From: JAKQDH01 sp029558835
GTDB lineage: Bacteria; Planctomycetota; Phycisphaerae; UBA1845
Length of the DNA: 64,000 nt
Assembly (NCBI GenBank): GCA_035356615.1
Contig: DAOQSN010000032.1
Location: forward strand, 1 to 64,000
Direction: 5' to 3'
In this document: positions 43,801 to 51,579 of the stretch, piece by piece
Layout of the letters: each line of letters starts with the position of its first letter
Numbering within the stretch: the stretch's first letter is position 1
Translations under genes and position numbers: made by a program
The notes under the pieces: model-generated
Seen by the model: only the letters and a program-made list of their open reading frames with translations
What the model was told of the DNA's origin: nothing
The model's database searches: none

Positions 43801-44549
43801 TAGCTACGTGGGGCGCAGGCGGGCCGGCGCTGCGGCTGGGGATGCGGCTGGTGCGCGGCGTCTCGGCCGCTCAGGTGGAGGGGATTGAGCGGGCCCGGCA
43901 AGACGGACCGTTTCGTTCGGTGGCCGACCTTGCCCGGCGGTCGGGTGCCAGCCGCGTGACCCTGGCGCACCTGGCGGCCGCGGATGCGCTGCGTTCACTG
44001 GGACTGGCGCGGCGGCAGGCCGTCTGGCAGACGTTGGCGCTGATGGAGGAGCCACCGCTGTGGGCTGATCTGCCGTTCGACGCGACGACGCCTGACCCTC
44101 TCACGCAGCCCTTGCCGCTGCCGGACGAAACGCTCAGTGAGACGGTGGCGGAGGACTATTACACCACCGGGCTGTCGCTCAATGCCCACCCCCTGGCGCT
44201 GGCCCGCGCGGCGCTGCACCGCCTGGGCGTGCAGCCGGCGCGCGTTTTGCGCCATGCCCGGCAGGGTGAGTGGATCAGCGTGGCGGGGCTTGTCCTGGTG
44301 CGCCAGCGTCCGGGCACTGCCAAGGGGGTCATCTTCTACACACTGGAAGACGAGACCGGGCAGGCGAATCTCATTGTCCGGCCGCGGGTCTACGAACGGT
44401 ATCGCCCCATCGCGCGGGGCTGTGCCGCGGTGATCGTCGATGGCCGGGTGGAACGTCAGGGCGAGGTCGTGCACGTGCAGGTGAGCAGGTTCAGGGCGTT
44501 GACGGAGGCGTTGCCGGCGGTGGCTTCCTGTTCGCGGGATTTCCACTGA
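40863..44549 (+). CDS. dnaE2: Error-prone DNA polymerase III alpha subunit, DnaE2 type, with repeat insertions
   Basis: 1228 aa; DnaE2 is usually about 1050-1100. Order: N-terminal PHP domain (YAELRCRSNFSFLRGASHPE), polymerase palm with catalytic Asp pair (EPPDIDVDFEHERREEVFQY), fingers (GPIQGDMVHPYLRRRNGEEA; GFTPGEADQLRRAMG), helix-hairpin-helix (AAQVEGIERARQDGPFRSVA) and a C-terminal OB fold (GVIFYTLEDETGQANLIV). Repeat-derived segments occupy residues about 176-214 and 908-958 (PSPCPLPQRGRG). The first lies within the PHP region, the second between the fingers and the HhH part. Performs damage-induced translesion synthesis with ImuB. The operon is expected to be SOS-regulated. Confidence 0.93.
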   Translation: MPAKPEQPKHAHPGEQLQGAAGGDVSQPARRRRRVHPYAELRCRSNFSFLRGASHPEELAERAVELGYSALALTDHETLAGVVRMHCAAKRCPLKFIVGAELTPVDALPVILYATDRAAYGRLARIITQGRLRARKGSCAVTLADVAAYHAGLLAAVPLPNDAGDLDGMLASLRPPPSPCSLRAEEQESRRTGERRAGLSPHPPSTCLLQGGEGFHNAPVDYAYGATRALAAYRDIFADRLSLAVGVHGGPDDARYLAAAEQLARTLHVPLVATNDVHYHHPRRRFLQDVLTCVREQCSITDAGKRLLANAERHLKSRAELYRLFADHPHALRRTLEMAERCTFSLDELRYEYPESLCPPDCTPTEYLVRLTWAGARERYPGRVPAKVRKLIEHELTLIQQLAYEPYFLTVWDIVGFARSRHILCQGRGSAANSAVCYCLGITSVDPERVDVLFERFVSAERNEPPDIDVDFEHERREEVFQYIYEKYGRDRAGIVAEVISYRPRSAIRDVGKALGLSLDRLDALAKRHDWWQPEAASATLLREVGLDPQDRTVRLLVKLVRELLGFPRHLSQHVGGFVITRGPLCELVPIENAAMPGRTFIEWDKDDIDALGILKIDCLALGMLTAIRKCFDLVNSGEGDQPRGSAHQVAGKLALHTIPPEDPVVYNMICRADTVGVFQIESRAQMSMLPRLRPRCFYDLVIEVAIVRPGPIQGDMVHPYLRRRNGEEAVSYPNDAIRAVLHKTLGVPLFQEQAMRLVVVAAGFTPGEADQLRRAMGAWRSRGNLETFHRRLIDGMVAHGLPEEFAQRCFDQICGFGEYGFPESHAASFALLVYVSAWLKRYHPAAFCAAVLNAQPMGFYQPAQLVRDADQHGVRILQIDVNLSGYDCRLETADSGTADNYRDANVTPLPSRERGRGEGRGTAASGLTLPSQARSKSVVAPRDTPSPCPLPQRGRGVLTNAPQRRGTLTDTPPGTGVPVATWGAGGPALRLGMRLVRGVSAAQVEGIERARQDGPFRSVADLARRSGASRVTLAHLAAADALRSLGLARRQAVWQTLALMEEPPLWADLPFDATTPDPLTQPLPLPDETLSETVAEDYYTTGLSLNAHPLALARAALHRLGVQPARVLRHARQGEWISVAGLVLVRQRPGTAKGVIFYTLEDETGQANLIVRPRVYERYRPIARGCAAVIVDGRVERQGEVVHVQVSRFRALTEALPAVASCSRDFH
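41390..41504 (+). repeat. Degenerate family B element inside dnaE2, copy B6
   Basis: CCCCTCACCCTGCTCTCTCC at the left, a GGAGAGCAGGAGAACAGG-rich middle, and ACCTGCCTTCTCC with closing GGGGGGAGAGGGG at the right. Parts are in the family order but diverged or rearranged. Confidence 0.65.
43584..43736 (+). repeat. Expanded family B pair inside dnaE2, copy B7
   Basis: A left half (43584-43622, ending GGCAGGGGTGAGGG) and a right half (43694-43734, CCCCTCACCCTGCCCTCTCC with GGGGGAGAGGGG) are separated by about 70 bp of other sequence. Confidence 0.8.
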
Positions 44550-44555
44550 GCCGAA

Positions 44556-44642
44556 TGACGAATGCAGAATGAAGAATTCAGAAAGAAGGCTCGCGGCTGC
44601 GGTCACCCTTTCTGAATTCCTCATTCTGCATTCTGCATTTCC
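44556..44642. repeat. AATGCAGAATG/CATTCTGCATT inverted repeat (family E)
   Basis: GAATGCAGAATGAAGAATTC on the left is inverted as GAATTCCTCATTCTGCATTC on the right. The same words occur at about 12740-12830 and 13212-13320. Lies between convergent genes. Confidence 0.7.
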
Positions 44643-44659
44643 GTCCCGTGGTCCCCGCT

Positions 44660-46030
44660 TCACGTGGACCTGTTCACACATGCCGCGATGGCGATGTCGC
44701 CGACGACGTTAACCGTCGTGCGGCACATGTCCAGAAGGCGATCGACGCCCAGGATGATGCCGATCCCCTCGGCCGGCACGCCTACCGATTGCAGCACCAT
44801 GATGACCAGCGGCAGTGACCCCCCGGGCACCCCGGCCGTGCCGATGCCCGCCAGCACCGACATCACCGCCACGGTCACCTGCTGCCCCAGCGTCAAATCC
44901 ACGCCGAACACCTGGGCAAGAAACAGGACCGTCACGCCTTCGTAGAGGGCGGTGCCGTTCTGGTTGGCCGTCGAGCCTACCGTGAGGACGAAGGAGGCGA
45001 TCTCGCGGCGCAGGCCGACGTTGTACTCAGCCACCCGCAGGGCGGTCGGCAGGGTGGCGTTGGACGACGACGTGGCGAACGCCGTCACGATCGCCTCACT
45101 GGTCTGGCGGAAAAAGCGCAGCGGGTTGAGACCGGCGACGCCGCGCAGCGCGACCGAATACACCACGACGAAATGCACGAGCAGTCCGCACAGCACGGTG
45201 AGCACGTACCAGCCGAGCATCTTGAGAATGTCGAAACCGAGGAAGGCGGTCAGCGCGAACATGAGGCCGGCTACGCCGAGCGGCGCCAAGCGCATGGCAA
45301 AACCGACGACGACCAGCACCGTGTGATACACGGCCTCCAGCACCGGGATCAGCGGCGCCGTACGCTGCGGTGCCAGGCTCATCGCCACACCGAAGACGAG
45401 GGCAAAGAACATCACCGCGAGCATCCCCCCGCCCGGCGAGCTGCCGTCCAGGGCACCGACCATCTCTTGCACCGGGTTGCGCGGGATGACGTCCAGCAGC
45501 GCGTCACGCAGGGACTTCGCCTGGTGAGCCTGGGCGACCTTCTCCGTGGCCTGGCCCGCGTACCGCTCGTTCAACGCCCGGCGCTGCTCGGCGCCGAGGT
45601 GCAGGCCGGGACGCACGGTATTGGCGAGCGTCACCCCGATCGCCACGGAGCATGCGGAAAACGCCACCGTGTAGATCAGCGTGCGCAGCCCCACGCGGCC
45701 GAGCTGCCGCACATCCCCCAAGCCGGCCACGCCCAGCACCAGGGCCGTAAACACCAGCGGCAGGACGACCATGAAGATCAGCCGCATGAAGATCTGCCCC
45801 AGCGGCGTGGCCACGTTGTTCACCGCCCAGGTCAAGCCCGCATGCGGCGTGCCGTCCGGGCCGGGTGGGCACAGCGCGTTGGCGAGCAGGCCGGCGATGC
45901 CGCCTACCAGCAGGCCGAGGAGAATCTGCCAATGCAGAGCGCCGCCCGCGCGGCCGCGACGCGTGCCGGCGGCCGGGGGCTCGGGCTCCGGGCTGCCTTC
46001 GGTGCGTGCGCTGGCGGGGGCATCAGACAT
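44660..46030 (-). CDS. Dicarboxylate/amino acid:cation symporter (DAACS, GltP/DctA-like)
   Basis: 456 aa from ATG 46030 (GTG 46036 would add two residues). Eight membrane helices and two re-entrant hairpins in the GltPh arrangement. Diagnostic motifs: hairpin 1 AFATSSSNATLPTA, helix 7 GSTANQNGTALYEGV (the NMDGT position reads NQNGT), hairpin 2 GTAGVPGGSLPLVI, and helix 8 GVDRLLDMCRTTVNVVGD with the substrate-binding Asp, Arg, Thr and Asn. Imports glutamate, aspartate or C4 dicarboxylates with Na+ or H+; the specificity cannot be set. An about 30-residue disordered N-terminus is extra. Confidence 0.93.
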   Translation of the reverse strand: MSDAPASARTEGSPEPEPPAAGTRRGRAGGALHWQILLGLLVGGIAGLLANALCPPGPDGTPHAGLTWAVNNVATPLGQIFMRLIFMVVLPLVFTALVLGVAGLGDVRQLGRVGLRTLIYTVAFSACSVAIGVTLANTVRPGLHLGAEQRRALNERYAGQATEKVAQAHQAKSLRDALLDVIPRNPVQEMVGALDGSSPGGGMLAVMFFALVFGVAMSLAPQRTAPLIPVLEAVYHTVLVVVGFAMRLAPLGVAGLMFALTAFLGFDILKMLGWYVLTVLCGLLVHFVVVYSVALRGVAGLNPLRFFRQTSEAIVTAFATSSSNATLPTALRVAEYNVGLRREIASFVLTVGSTANQNGTALYEGVTVLFLAQVFGVDLTLGQQVTVAVMSVLAGIGTAGVPGGSLPLVIMVLQSVGVPAEGIGIILGVDRLLDMCRTTVNVVGDIAIAACVNRST

Positions 46031-46144
46031 AGACACGGTACGGGGAGCTCAAAATAGGGGCAGCCTGCGGCAATGACCGCTACAACGCCGCCGGCACCCA
46101 CGGTTTCTTCCACGCGAACACGGCTGCGCGTTCCCTTACCGTCC

Positions 46145-46222
46145 GCGCTGACTGCGACGCCGGACGATACGCGCTGACCGCAACGCCGGACGACCAGCAC
46201 TGGCCGCAACGCCGGACGGTCC
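46145..46222 (+). repeat. 26-bp unit repeated three times in tandem
   Basis: Units at 46145-46170, 46171-46196 and 46197-46222 share CTGACCGCAACGCCGGACGA with a few changes. The gene-free stretch 46037-46549 also holds GAGCCCGAGCGGAAGCGAGC units (about 46336, 46366 and 46476) and GAATGGCGAAGTGCGAATGG tracts (about 46285 and 46393), the latter related to repeat D. Confidence 0.85.
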
Positions 46223-46549
46223 GGGGGACAAGACCGCTCCGAGCAGTCTCCGTTCCGAACGGCCGAAATGCAAGGGGCACACTAGGGAATGGGGAATGGC
46301 GAAGAGCGAATGAAGGGGGAACCGTAACCGTCTGAGCCCGGGCGGAAGCGAGCGGGCGAAGACAGAGCCCGAGCGGAAGCGAGCGGGCGAGAGAATGGCG
46401 AAGTGCGAATGGCGAATAGCGAATGAAGGGGAACCCCGCCGAACGGAGCCCGAGCGGCAGGCATGTAGGCCATCCGAGCCCGAGCGGGAGCGAGTGGACA
46501 CGACCGGAGTATGACTGGGGCGGTGCCACGCCTTCCTGGCGCGCCGGCT

Positions 46550-47257
46550 TCAGACCGAGAAGAGGAGGAGTTGTCCGGCGGAATCCGCGTGTCCTGGTCG
46601 CGGCGGGCGAAGGGGCGTACCGGGGCGCGGTGCAGGGCTTGGGCGCGGCGCCGGGCTCGGGCGGGGTGTAGCGCTTGGGCGGGGCGCGGGTCTCAAGGCC
46701 GCCACTGCCGGCAACAGCGTGGCGGAGGCGGCGCGCGGCGCCCGCGGATCCCTGGCGGCCGCCACGAACCCTTCCAGGTCCTGAAAGTCCCACGTCGCGC
46801 GCGTGACGCGCTGCCGGCGCTCGCCGCGCACCGTGGACCCGAAGTGGTCCACCAGGTAGCGTGCTGCGAAGCGGTCGCACATCGACTCCTTCTGCCGGAG
46901 GTTGCGGCGGGCCCGCTTCAGCAGCAAGTGGTAGAACTCGTGAAGGAACACAAAGAGGACCACCTGGTACGGGTCGGCCAGTTCGATCGTGTAGGTGGGC
47001 TTCCACCAGGTGTCGCCCCGGGTGCGGGCGCGGGCCAGGTTCGTGCCCATCAGGTACGGATAGCGCAGGTGGCGTCCGAGGTTGACGTAGATGCGGCGCG
47101 TCTGGTAGCAGCAGGTGCCGGAGAAGTCGGCCCCGCGGCTGTACCGGATGCGCACCGTAAGGCTGGGCACCGCCCAGCCGGTGATGACGTTGCGGCAGAG
47201 CGCTTCGAGTACCTCGCTATCGAGTTCGGTTCGATTGCGGAAGTCGAGCTTGACCAT
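46550..47257 (-). CDS. HExxH metallopeptidase-like protein with Pro/Ala/Arg-rich tail
   Basis: 235 aa from ATG 47257; GGAGG lies 8-9 nt upstream and the earlier in-frame sequence runs through the tRNA. The zinc-binding helix is VLFVFLHEFYHLLL (HExxH), followed 19 residues later by ESMCDRFAARYLVDHF. The spacing and the ExxxxxRFA pattern resemble ImmA/IrrE-type gluzincins, although SprT-like folds are an alternative. The N-terminal half has beta strands (SLTVRIRYSRG; TRRIYVNLGRHL). The last 50 residues are low-complexity (PRPSPAPRPSPAPRPG). No helix-turn-helix partner lies next to it. Function unknown. Confidence 0.7.
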   Translation of the reverse strand: MVKLDFRNRTELDSEVLEALCRNVITGWAVPSLTVRIRYSRGADFSGTCCYQTRRIYVNLGRHLRYPYLMGTNLARARTRGDTWWKPTYTIELADPYQVVLFVFLHEFYHLLLKRARRNLRQKESMCDRFAARYLVDHFGSTVRGERRQRVTRATWDFQDLEGFVAAARDPRAPRAASATLLPAVAALRPAPRPSATPRPSPAPRPSPAPRPGTPLRPPRPGHADSAGQLLLFSV

Positions 47258-47289
47258 CAGGGCCGCCTCCATGCGGCTGGACGCGGGCG

Positions 47290-47345
47290 GCGCAGGGGTC
47301 GCCCGGAGGGCGCACGGTCGTTGCCAGGGACTTCGAGTCCCTGGA
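47290..47345 (+). repeat. GCCCGGAGGGC / CCAGGGACTTCGAGTCCCTGG hairpin repeat (family K), copy 1
   Basis: Two hairpins in series with GTTGCCAGGGACTTCGAGTC. The same arrangement is at 55155-55197, with inverse copies at 55060-55110. Confidence 0.75.
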
Positions 47346-47402
47346 TAGCGAACCACCAGTCTCTCTCTTCTTCTCGTCGCCGCTCGCCCCCGGCGGCGGC
47401 AT

Positions 47403-47476
47403 TGGGCGATACCCGACTCGAACGGGTGACCTCCTCCTTGTAAGGGAGGCGCTCTAGCCAACTGAGCTAATCGCCC
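47403..47476 (-). tRNA. tRNA-Val (anticodon TAC)
   Basis: The 74-nt cloverleaf on the minus strand has acceptor arms GGGCGAT and ATCGCCC with discriminator A, D arm GCTC-AGTTGGCTA-GAGC, anticodon arm CCTCC-CTTACAA-GGAGG (TAC at 47442-47440), and T arm ACCCG-TTCGAGT-CGGGT. CCA is not encoded. It lies 145 bp upstream of the HExxH gene. Confidence 0.96.
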
Positions 47477-47615
47477 CGCCAACCACCTTCACGATACCCC
47501 GGACGACCGCAGGAGGCAATCCGCCCCCCAACGGGCGAGGCAGCAGGCTCCCCGCATCGCCCCCGCCCCAACGGGCTCATGACACGGCCCCCCGTGAACA
47601 CGTCGGCCGCGCCGC

Positions 47616-49751
47616 CTACTCGTACGGACTGCCATCGTACGGACACACCTGCCAGGACATCGACTCCGCCGCCCGCCCGCAGACCGGACAAACCCGCAGG
47701 CCCACGTCGGTGAAAGACAGCCAGTCGTAGACCTCTACCACCCAGGATTGCTCAGTCCGGCGCGACACCAAACGAATGCCCTGTTGCCCATAAGGTTGCA
47801 GGGAACCGTACCTTCCGAACGGGAGGAGCCACATTGTCAAGGGCTCTTGCCCTGACTCTGTCGAACAAACGACTCCTTCGACTGTCTGGCACGTAGTCGC
47901 ACGGACCCGGATAGGACTGCACGTCACGCCCGGAGCGCCAAAGTCGTCGTCGGGCAGTACATCGTAGGAACGTCCGACATGCAGCACTTCCACGGCCGAC
48001 CAGGCAATCTGCCTCTCGTAACCCCCGTCTGTTTCCACGGCAATGAAGGGCGGTGTCACCGCCGTCCCCCCACGGAAGATGCCCACGATCAACCCGCGCA
48101 CACGCCCCAGCCGCTCGGTGTTGACGTCTGCGATGCGGTACGCGCAGAGCCTGTCCCACAGATAGCTCGTGCCTGGCCGGCCACCCGCCAAGTAGTCGTC
48201 ACGCAGGGCCACCCATTCCGCTCCCGACAACCCTTCGAAGCGGATCATGGCGTCACGCAAGTACGCCAACTCCACGTCGTCGCGTGGTATCAGCCCGGGA
48301 GAGATGTACTGCCAGATGAAGCGGAGCACCTCGGCGTCGGTCTCTGACATGCGCAGGTCGATTCTGTCTGGTCCCGTATCATACTCGTACGGATGCCCGT
48401 CCTCCCAGTATTTGTAGACCCAACCCGGGTCCGCCGCGTCGATCGTAGCGATGTCGATCTGTCCGGCGTACGCGATATAGTGAGGATCAGTTGTGGCAGG
48501 CATGCCGGGCGTTGTGCCACCGTACCGATAGTCATACTCGATTCGCCCTTGAAACACGTTGACGCACACGCCCTTGAAACGAATCTGACCGGAGAGTTGG
48601 TCCTGGCCGTGTTCCACGTTCTTGTCGGTGAACGTGCTCACCTGCGGATTGGGTTGGTAATACCATTCGTACCCCAGCCCCACACCGTCTGTCGCCGTGA
48701 TCTTCACCGCGTAGTAGTGACTGTCTCTCCGCACGAGCAGAACATCACCCGGCAATAGAGTCCAGGCGGAGTCCGTAAGGAGATCAGGACACCATTCGTG
48801 GGCACACGAACGCCAGCGCAACCCTCGCACCACGTAAGTGGTTCCGCCGTAGGCAGTCGTCACTCTTGTGGTGCCGCACTTCGGGCAGCGATCTCCACAT
48901 GCGAGGCCGTAGGGAGTCATGAAGTAGTCGCGGGCAAACGTACGGCGCTGTTGCAGTCGATCGTACAGATGTTGGACTGGAATCCCGATAGCCAGCCCGA
49001 GAAGCAACCATCCGGCAGAGGCGGCGACGAGCCAGCGGCGATAGCGCCATCTGATCTTGGTGGCCGCAATCAGTGGCACCGGCCGGCGGCGATCAATCTT
49101 GAATCCGCCGTGGCGAGCGTGCGCCAGCGGCGTCCCGCATTCCAGGCACACGTCCGTGTTGACCGCGCGCAGCCAGTACCGACAGACCGGGCAGAACCTG
49201 CCGATGCGCCGCGCCCGCCTCGCCACCTCCCGCCGGGCCAGTACGCCGGGGGCTGCGCACGCGTAGATGAGCGTGGACACCACGGCCACAACGTACATCG
49301 CCGCCGCCAGCGCTGTATCAAGCGGGAGCAGTACGGCTATCAGCACGGGCCAGCCGAGCACCAAAGGTGCCCACAGACACGCCCGCCACCAGCACCGAAC
49401 GAACCAACGCCAGCGCGCCCGTGGCCGCCGAACCAGAAGCCGAAACCCGATCCACCCGAGCACACTCTCTGCGCAGAGCGCCGAGGCATGCAGGCCGAAA
49501 CAGAAGATGAGAAAATCCCCCAACTCCGCCCAGCCATACTCCCAAGGCTTAGGCACATACGCCTGCACCGACGTCGAACTGAATCCATATTGCACGCCAG
49601 ACGACAGCCATTCAAGTCCCTCGACGCAATGCACGAGCAGCGGGTGCCACACCGCGATCAGCACAAATTGCAGCACCGGCGGCAGCACGCGCCCATGCAC
49701 CCGCAGGCTCAGCAGGATACGCAGCAGACGGATGTGAGGGCCGTACTTCAC
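47616..49751 (-). CDS. Large membrane protein with three zinc-ribbon modules, unknown function
   Basis: 711 aa from GTG 49751 (VKYGPHIRLLRILL), with GGAGC 7 nt before; ATG alternatives lie only far upstream in repeat DNA. The N-terminal 260 residues hold about six membrane helices in pairs. Between helix 5 and 6 sits a ribbon RFCPVCRYWLRAVNTDVCLE followed by CG. After the last helix comes a second Cys pair set (CGDRCPKCGTTRV). The long soluble region (about 330-690) has strands around DVLLVRRDSHYYAVKITATD and many aromatic, acidic loops. The protein ends with CPVCGRAAESMSWQVCPYDG. LLPGDVLLVRR recalls the signal-peptidase-I fold region (GDVVxV), but no Ser-Lys dyad is evident. No family assigned. 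Confidence 0.7.
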   Translation of the reverse strand: MKYGPHIRLLRILLSLRVHGRVLPPVLQFVLIAVWHPLLVHCVEGLEWLSSGVQYGFSSTSVQAYVPKPWEYGWAELGDFLIFCFGLHASALCAESVLGWIGFRLLVRRPRARWRWFVRCWWRACLWAPLVLGWPVLIAVLLPLDTALAAAMYVVAVVSTLIYACAAPGVLARREVARRARRIGRFCPVCRYWLRAVNTDVCLECGTPLAHARHGGFKIDRRRPVPLIAATKIRWRYRRWLVAASAGWLLLGLAIGIPVQHLYDRLQQRRTFARDYFMTPYGLACGDRCPKCGTTRVTTAYGGTTYVVRGLRWRSCAHEWCPDLLTDSAWTLLPGDVLLVRRDSHYYAVKITATDGVGLGYEWYYQPNPQVSTFTDKNVEHGQDQLSGQIRFKGVCVNVFQGRIEYDYRYGGTTPGMPATTDPHYIAYAGQIDIATIDAADPGWVYKYWEDGHPYEYDTGPDRIDLRMSETDAEVLRFIWQYISPGLIPRDDVELAYLRDAMIRFEGLSGAEWVALRDDYLAGGRPGTSYLWDRLCAYRIADVNTERLGRVRGLIVGIFRGGTAVTPPFIAVETDGGYERQIAWSAVEVLHVGRSYDVLPDDDFGAPGVTCSPIRVRATTCQTVEGVVCSTESGQEPLTMWLLPFGRYGSLQPYGQQGIRLVSRRTEQSWVVEVYDWLSFTDVGLRVCPVCGRAAESMSWQVCPYDGSPYE

Positions 49752-49904
49752 AGGTGGTGCTCCGGTCGTCAACACGGGCCGGCGATACGCGGAGACGGGC
49801 CGCCGCCCAGGTTGACCGTGGGATGCTTGAGTGCAGAATAGCGAGCCAGCACAGGCGCGGCAACCGGGTGCGAAACGCCGGCAAGCCGGTGCGTATATGA
49901 CAGT

Positions 49905-49990
49905 CCCGGGGACTTCGTCCTTTGCCCCTGCAGGGGCAAAGGAGTGTCCCGACACCGTCGCGACATGCCCCGGCCCCCTCAGGGGGCCAA
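49905..49990 (+). repeat. Pair of perfect hairpin repeats upstream of the M20 gene
   Basis: TTTGCCCCTGCAGGGGCAAA (49920-49939) and GGCCCCCTCAGGGGGCC (49973-49989) are perfect palindromes in the style of families C and K. The gene-free interval 49752-50140 has no other feature. Confidence 0.6.
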
Positions 49991-50140
49991 CGACGCCCAG
50001 CCCGATTCGTCACAGCCGCAGAGCCAGTTGAGCAGCCTCGCGGCACCCGGTACGATGCCGCAGGTAACGCCCGGCGTCGGCTGGCCGGCGAACTGTGTCG
50101 CCAACGCGCGTACCATCTGAATGTTCAATGGTGACTACCC

Positions 50141-51328
50141 ATGCCTGACTTCGACACCATCCTCAAGCCGTTTCTTCCCGAGCTGACCACGCTGCGCCAC
50201 GAGCTCCACATGCATCCCGAGCCGGGATACAAGGAACAGTGGACCGCGCGGCGAATCCTCAGCGAACTCGAACGCATCGGCCGGCTGCACATTCGCACCG
50301 GCGTCGCGGAGACCGGCATCGTGGCCACGCTCAATGCCGACCGCGACGGGCCCTGCGTCGCCCTGCGGGCCGACCTCGACGCCCTGCCCATGACCGAGGC
50401 CAACACCTTCGAGTATCGCTCCCAGAACGCCGGCTGCATGCACGCCTGCGGCCACGACGGGCACATGACCTGCCTGGTCGGTGCCGCCCGCGTGCTGGCC
50501 GCGTGTGCCAATGAGCTGCCCGGTAAGGTGAAGTTCATCTTTCAGCCGGCCGAGGAAGGCGGCAGCGGCGGCAAACGCATGGTCGAGGAAGGGGCTCTGG
50601 ACGACCCGCCGGTCGATGCCATCTTCGCCATGCACGGCTGGCCGGCAACCGAGTTCGGCCACGTCGTGGTGGGCTCCGGTCCGATCTTCGCGGCCACCGC
50701 CTTCCTGGAGATCGACCTGGCCGGCAAAGGGACGCATGCCGCGTATCCGCACGTCGGCGATGACCTGATCCTCGTCTCAGCGCACCTGGTCACCGCCCTG
50801 CAAGCGGTGGCCGCCAGGTTCACCGATCCCCTCGACCCGGTGATCGTCTCCATCACCGCGGTTCACACGGGGCACACGCACAACGTCCTGCCCGACACTG
50901 CCAAGCTGCTGGGCACGATCCGCGCGTTGTCTTCCGAAGTGCTCGCCCAGGTGCAGGAGCACGTCCGCCGCACGGTGGACGGCGTGGCCGGCACGTTCGG
51001 CGTGCGGGCGACCGTTCGGTTCCTCAGTTACTACCCGGTGCTGGCGAACGATCCGCAGGCGGCCGCGTTGGTGGCCGCGGTGGCCGGCGAGCGGCTGGGT
51101 ACGGAGCATGTCGTCACCGATCCGCCGCCTACGCTGGGCGGCGAAGACTTCGCGTTCTTCCTGCAGCGGGTGCCGGGCGCCATGTGGCGTCTGGGCCTGC
51201 GTCCGCCGGGGCAGGCGGAGTGTCCGCAACTGCACCATCCCAAGTTCGACTTTCCCGACGCGGCCATTCCCCTGGCCGTCGATCTGCACTGCCGCATCGT
51301 GTCGCGGTACCTGCGGCAGGGCTGGTAG
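50141..51328 (+). CDS. M20D-family metal-dependent amidohydrolase (hippurate/IAA-amino acid hydrolase-like)
   Basis: 395 aa. Metal ligands in the order typical of M20D: MHACGHDGHM (Cys, His, His), FQPAEEGGSGGKRM (Glu pair), AMHGWPA (His), and LHHPKFDFPD near the C-terminus. The dimerisation domain (GKGTHAAYPHVGDDLILVSA) and THNVLPDTAKLLGTIR are well conserved. These enzymes deacylate N-acyl amino acids or peptides in the cytoplasm. There is no signal peptide. Upstream DNA is repeat-rich; downstream, after 251 bp, fliD begins. Substrate not predictable. Confidence 0.93.
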   Translation: MPDFDTILKPFLPELTTLRHELHMHPEPGYKEQWTARRILSELERIGRLHIRTGVAETGIVATLNADRDGPCVALRADLDALPMTEANTFEYRSQNAGCMHACGHDGHMTCLVGAARVLAACANELPGKVKFIFQPAEEGGSGGKRMVEEGALDDPPVDAIFAMHGWPATEFGHVVVGSGPIFAATAFLEIDLAGKGTHAAYPHVGDDLILVSAHLVTALQAVAARFTDPLDPVIVSITAVHTGHTHNVLPDTAKLLGTIRALSSEVLAQVQEHVRRTVDGVAGTFGVRATVRFLSYYPVLANDPQAAALVAAVAGERLGTEHVVTDPPPTLGGEDFAFFLQRVPGAMWRLGLRPPGQAECPQLHHPKFDFPDAAIPLAVDLHCRIVSRYLRQGW

Positions 51329-51430
51329 CAACCGCAAGGCCCCTTCGGCCGCGGCCGCACCCGCCCGCCCGTACCGGCCCACACCGGCTTGGGGGGCGTC
51401 CCGGCGATTTCCAGCCGGGCCCCGTGGAGT

Positions 51431-51438
51431 GCCGATAA
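51431..51438 (+). promoter_or_regulatory. GCCGATAA box, candidate flagellar sigma28 -10 element
   Basis: Exact match to the known FliA (sigma28) -10 consensus, 142 bp upstream of fliD. The expected TAAA-type -35 element 15 bp before it is not present. Confidence 0.35.
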
Positions 51439-51579
51439 ACCTCCGGGGCGCCGTCCCGAGGGGGTGGTCGTGCGCGCGGAATCCGCCGCCGGCACCCTTC
51501 CCCGTAGCGTCTTCCGGGCGACGCCGACCGGCGTGGTCGGCGCTCCGCGTTGCGCCCGCGTTGGGTGGAGAACCGCACC

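Noticed and set aside
46080..47006. Minus-strand frame across repeats and the HExxH gene
   Set aside because: Runs through tandem repeats and is out of frame with the gene that has a zinc motif and a ribosome binding site.
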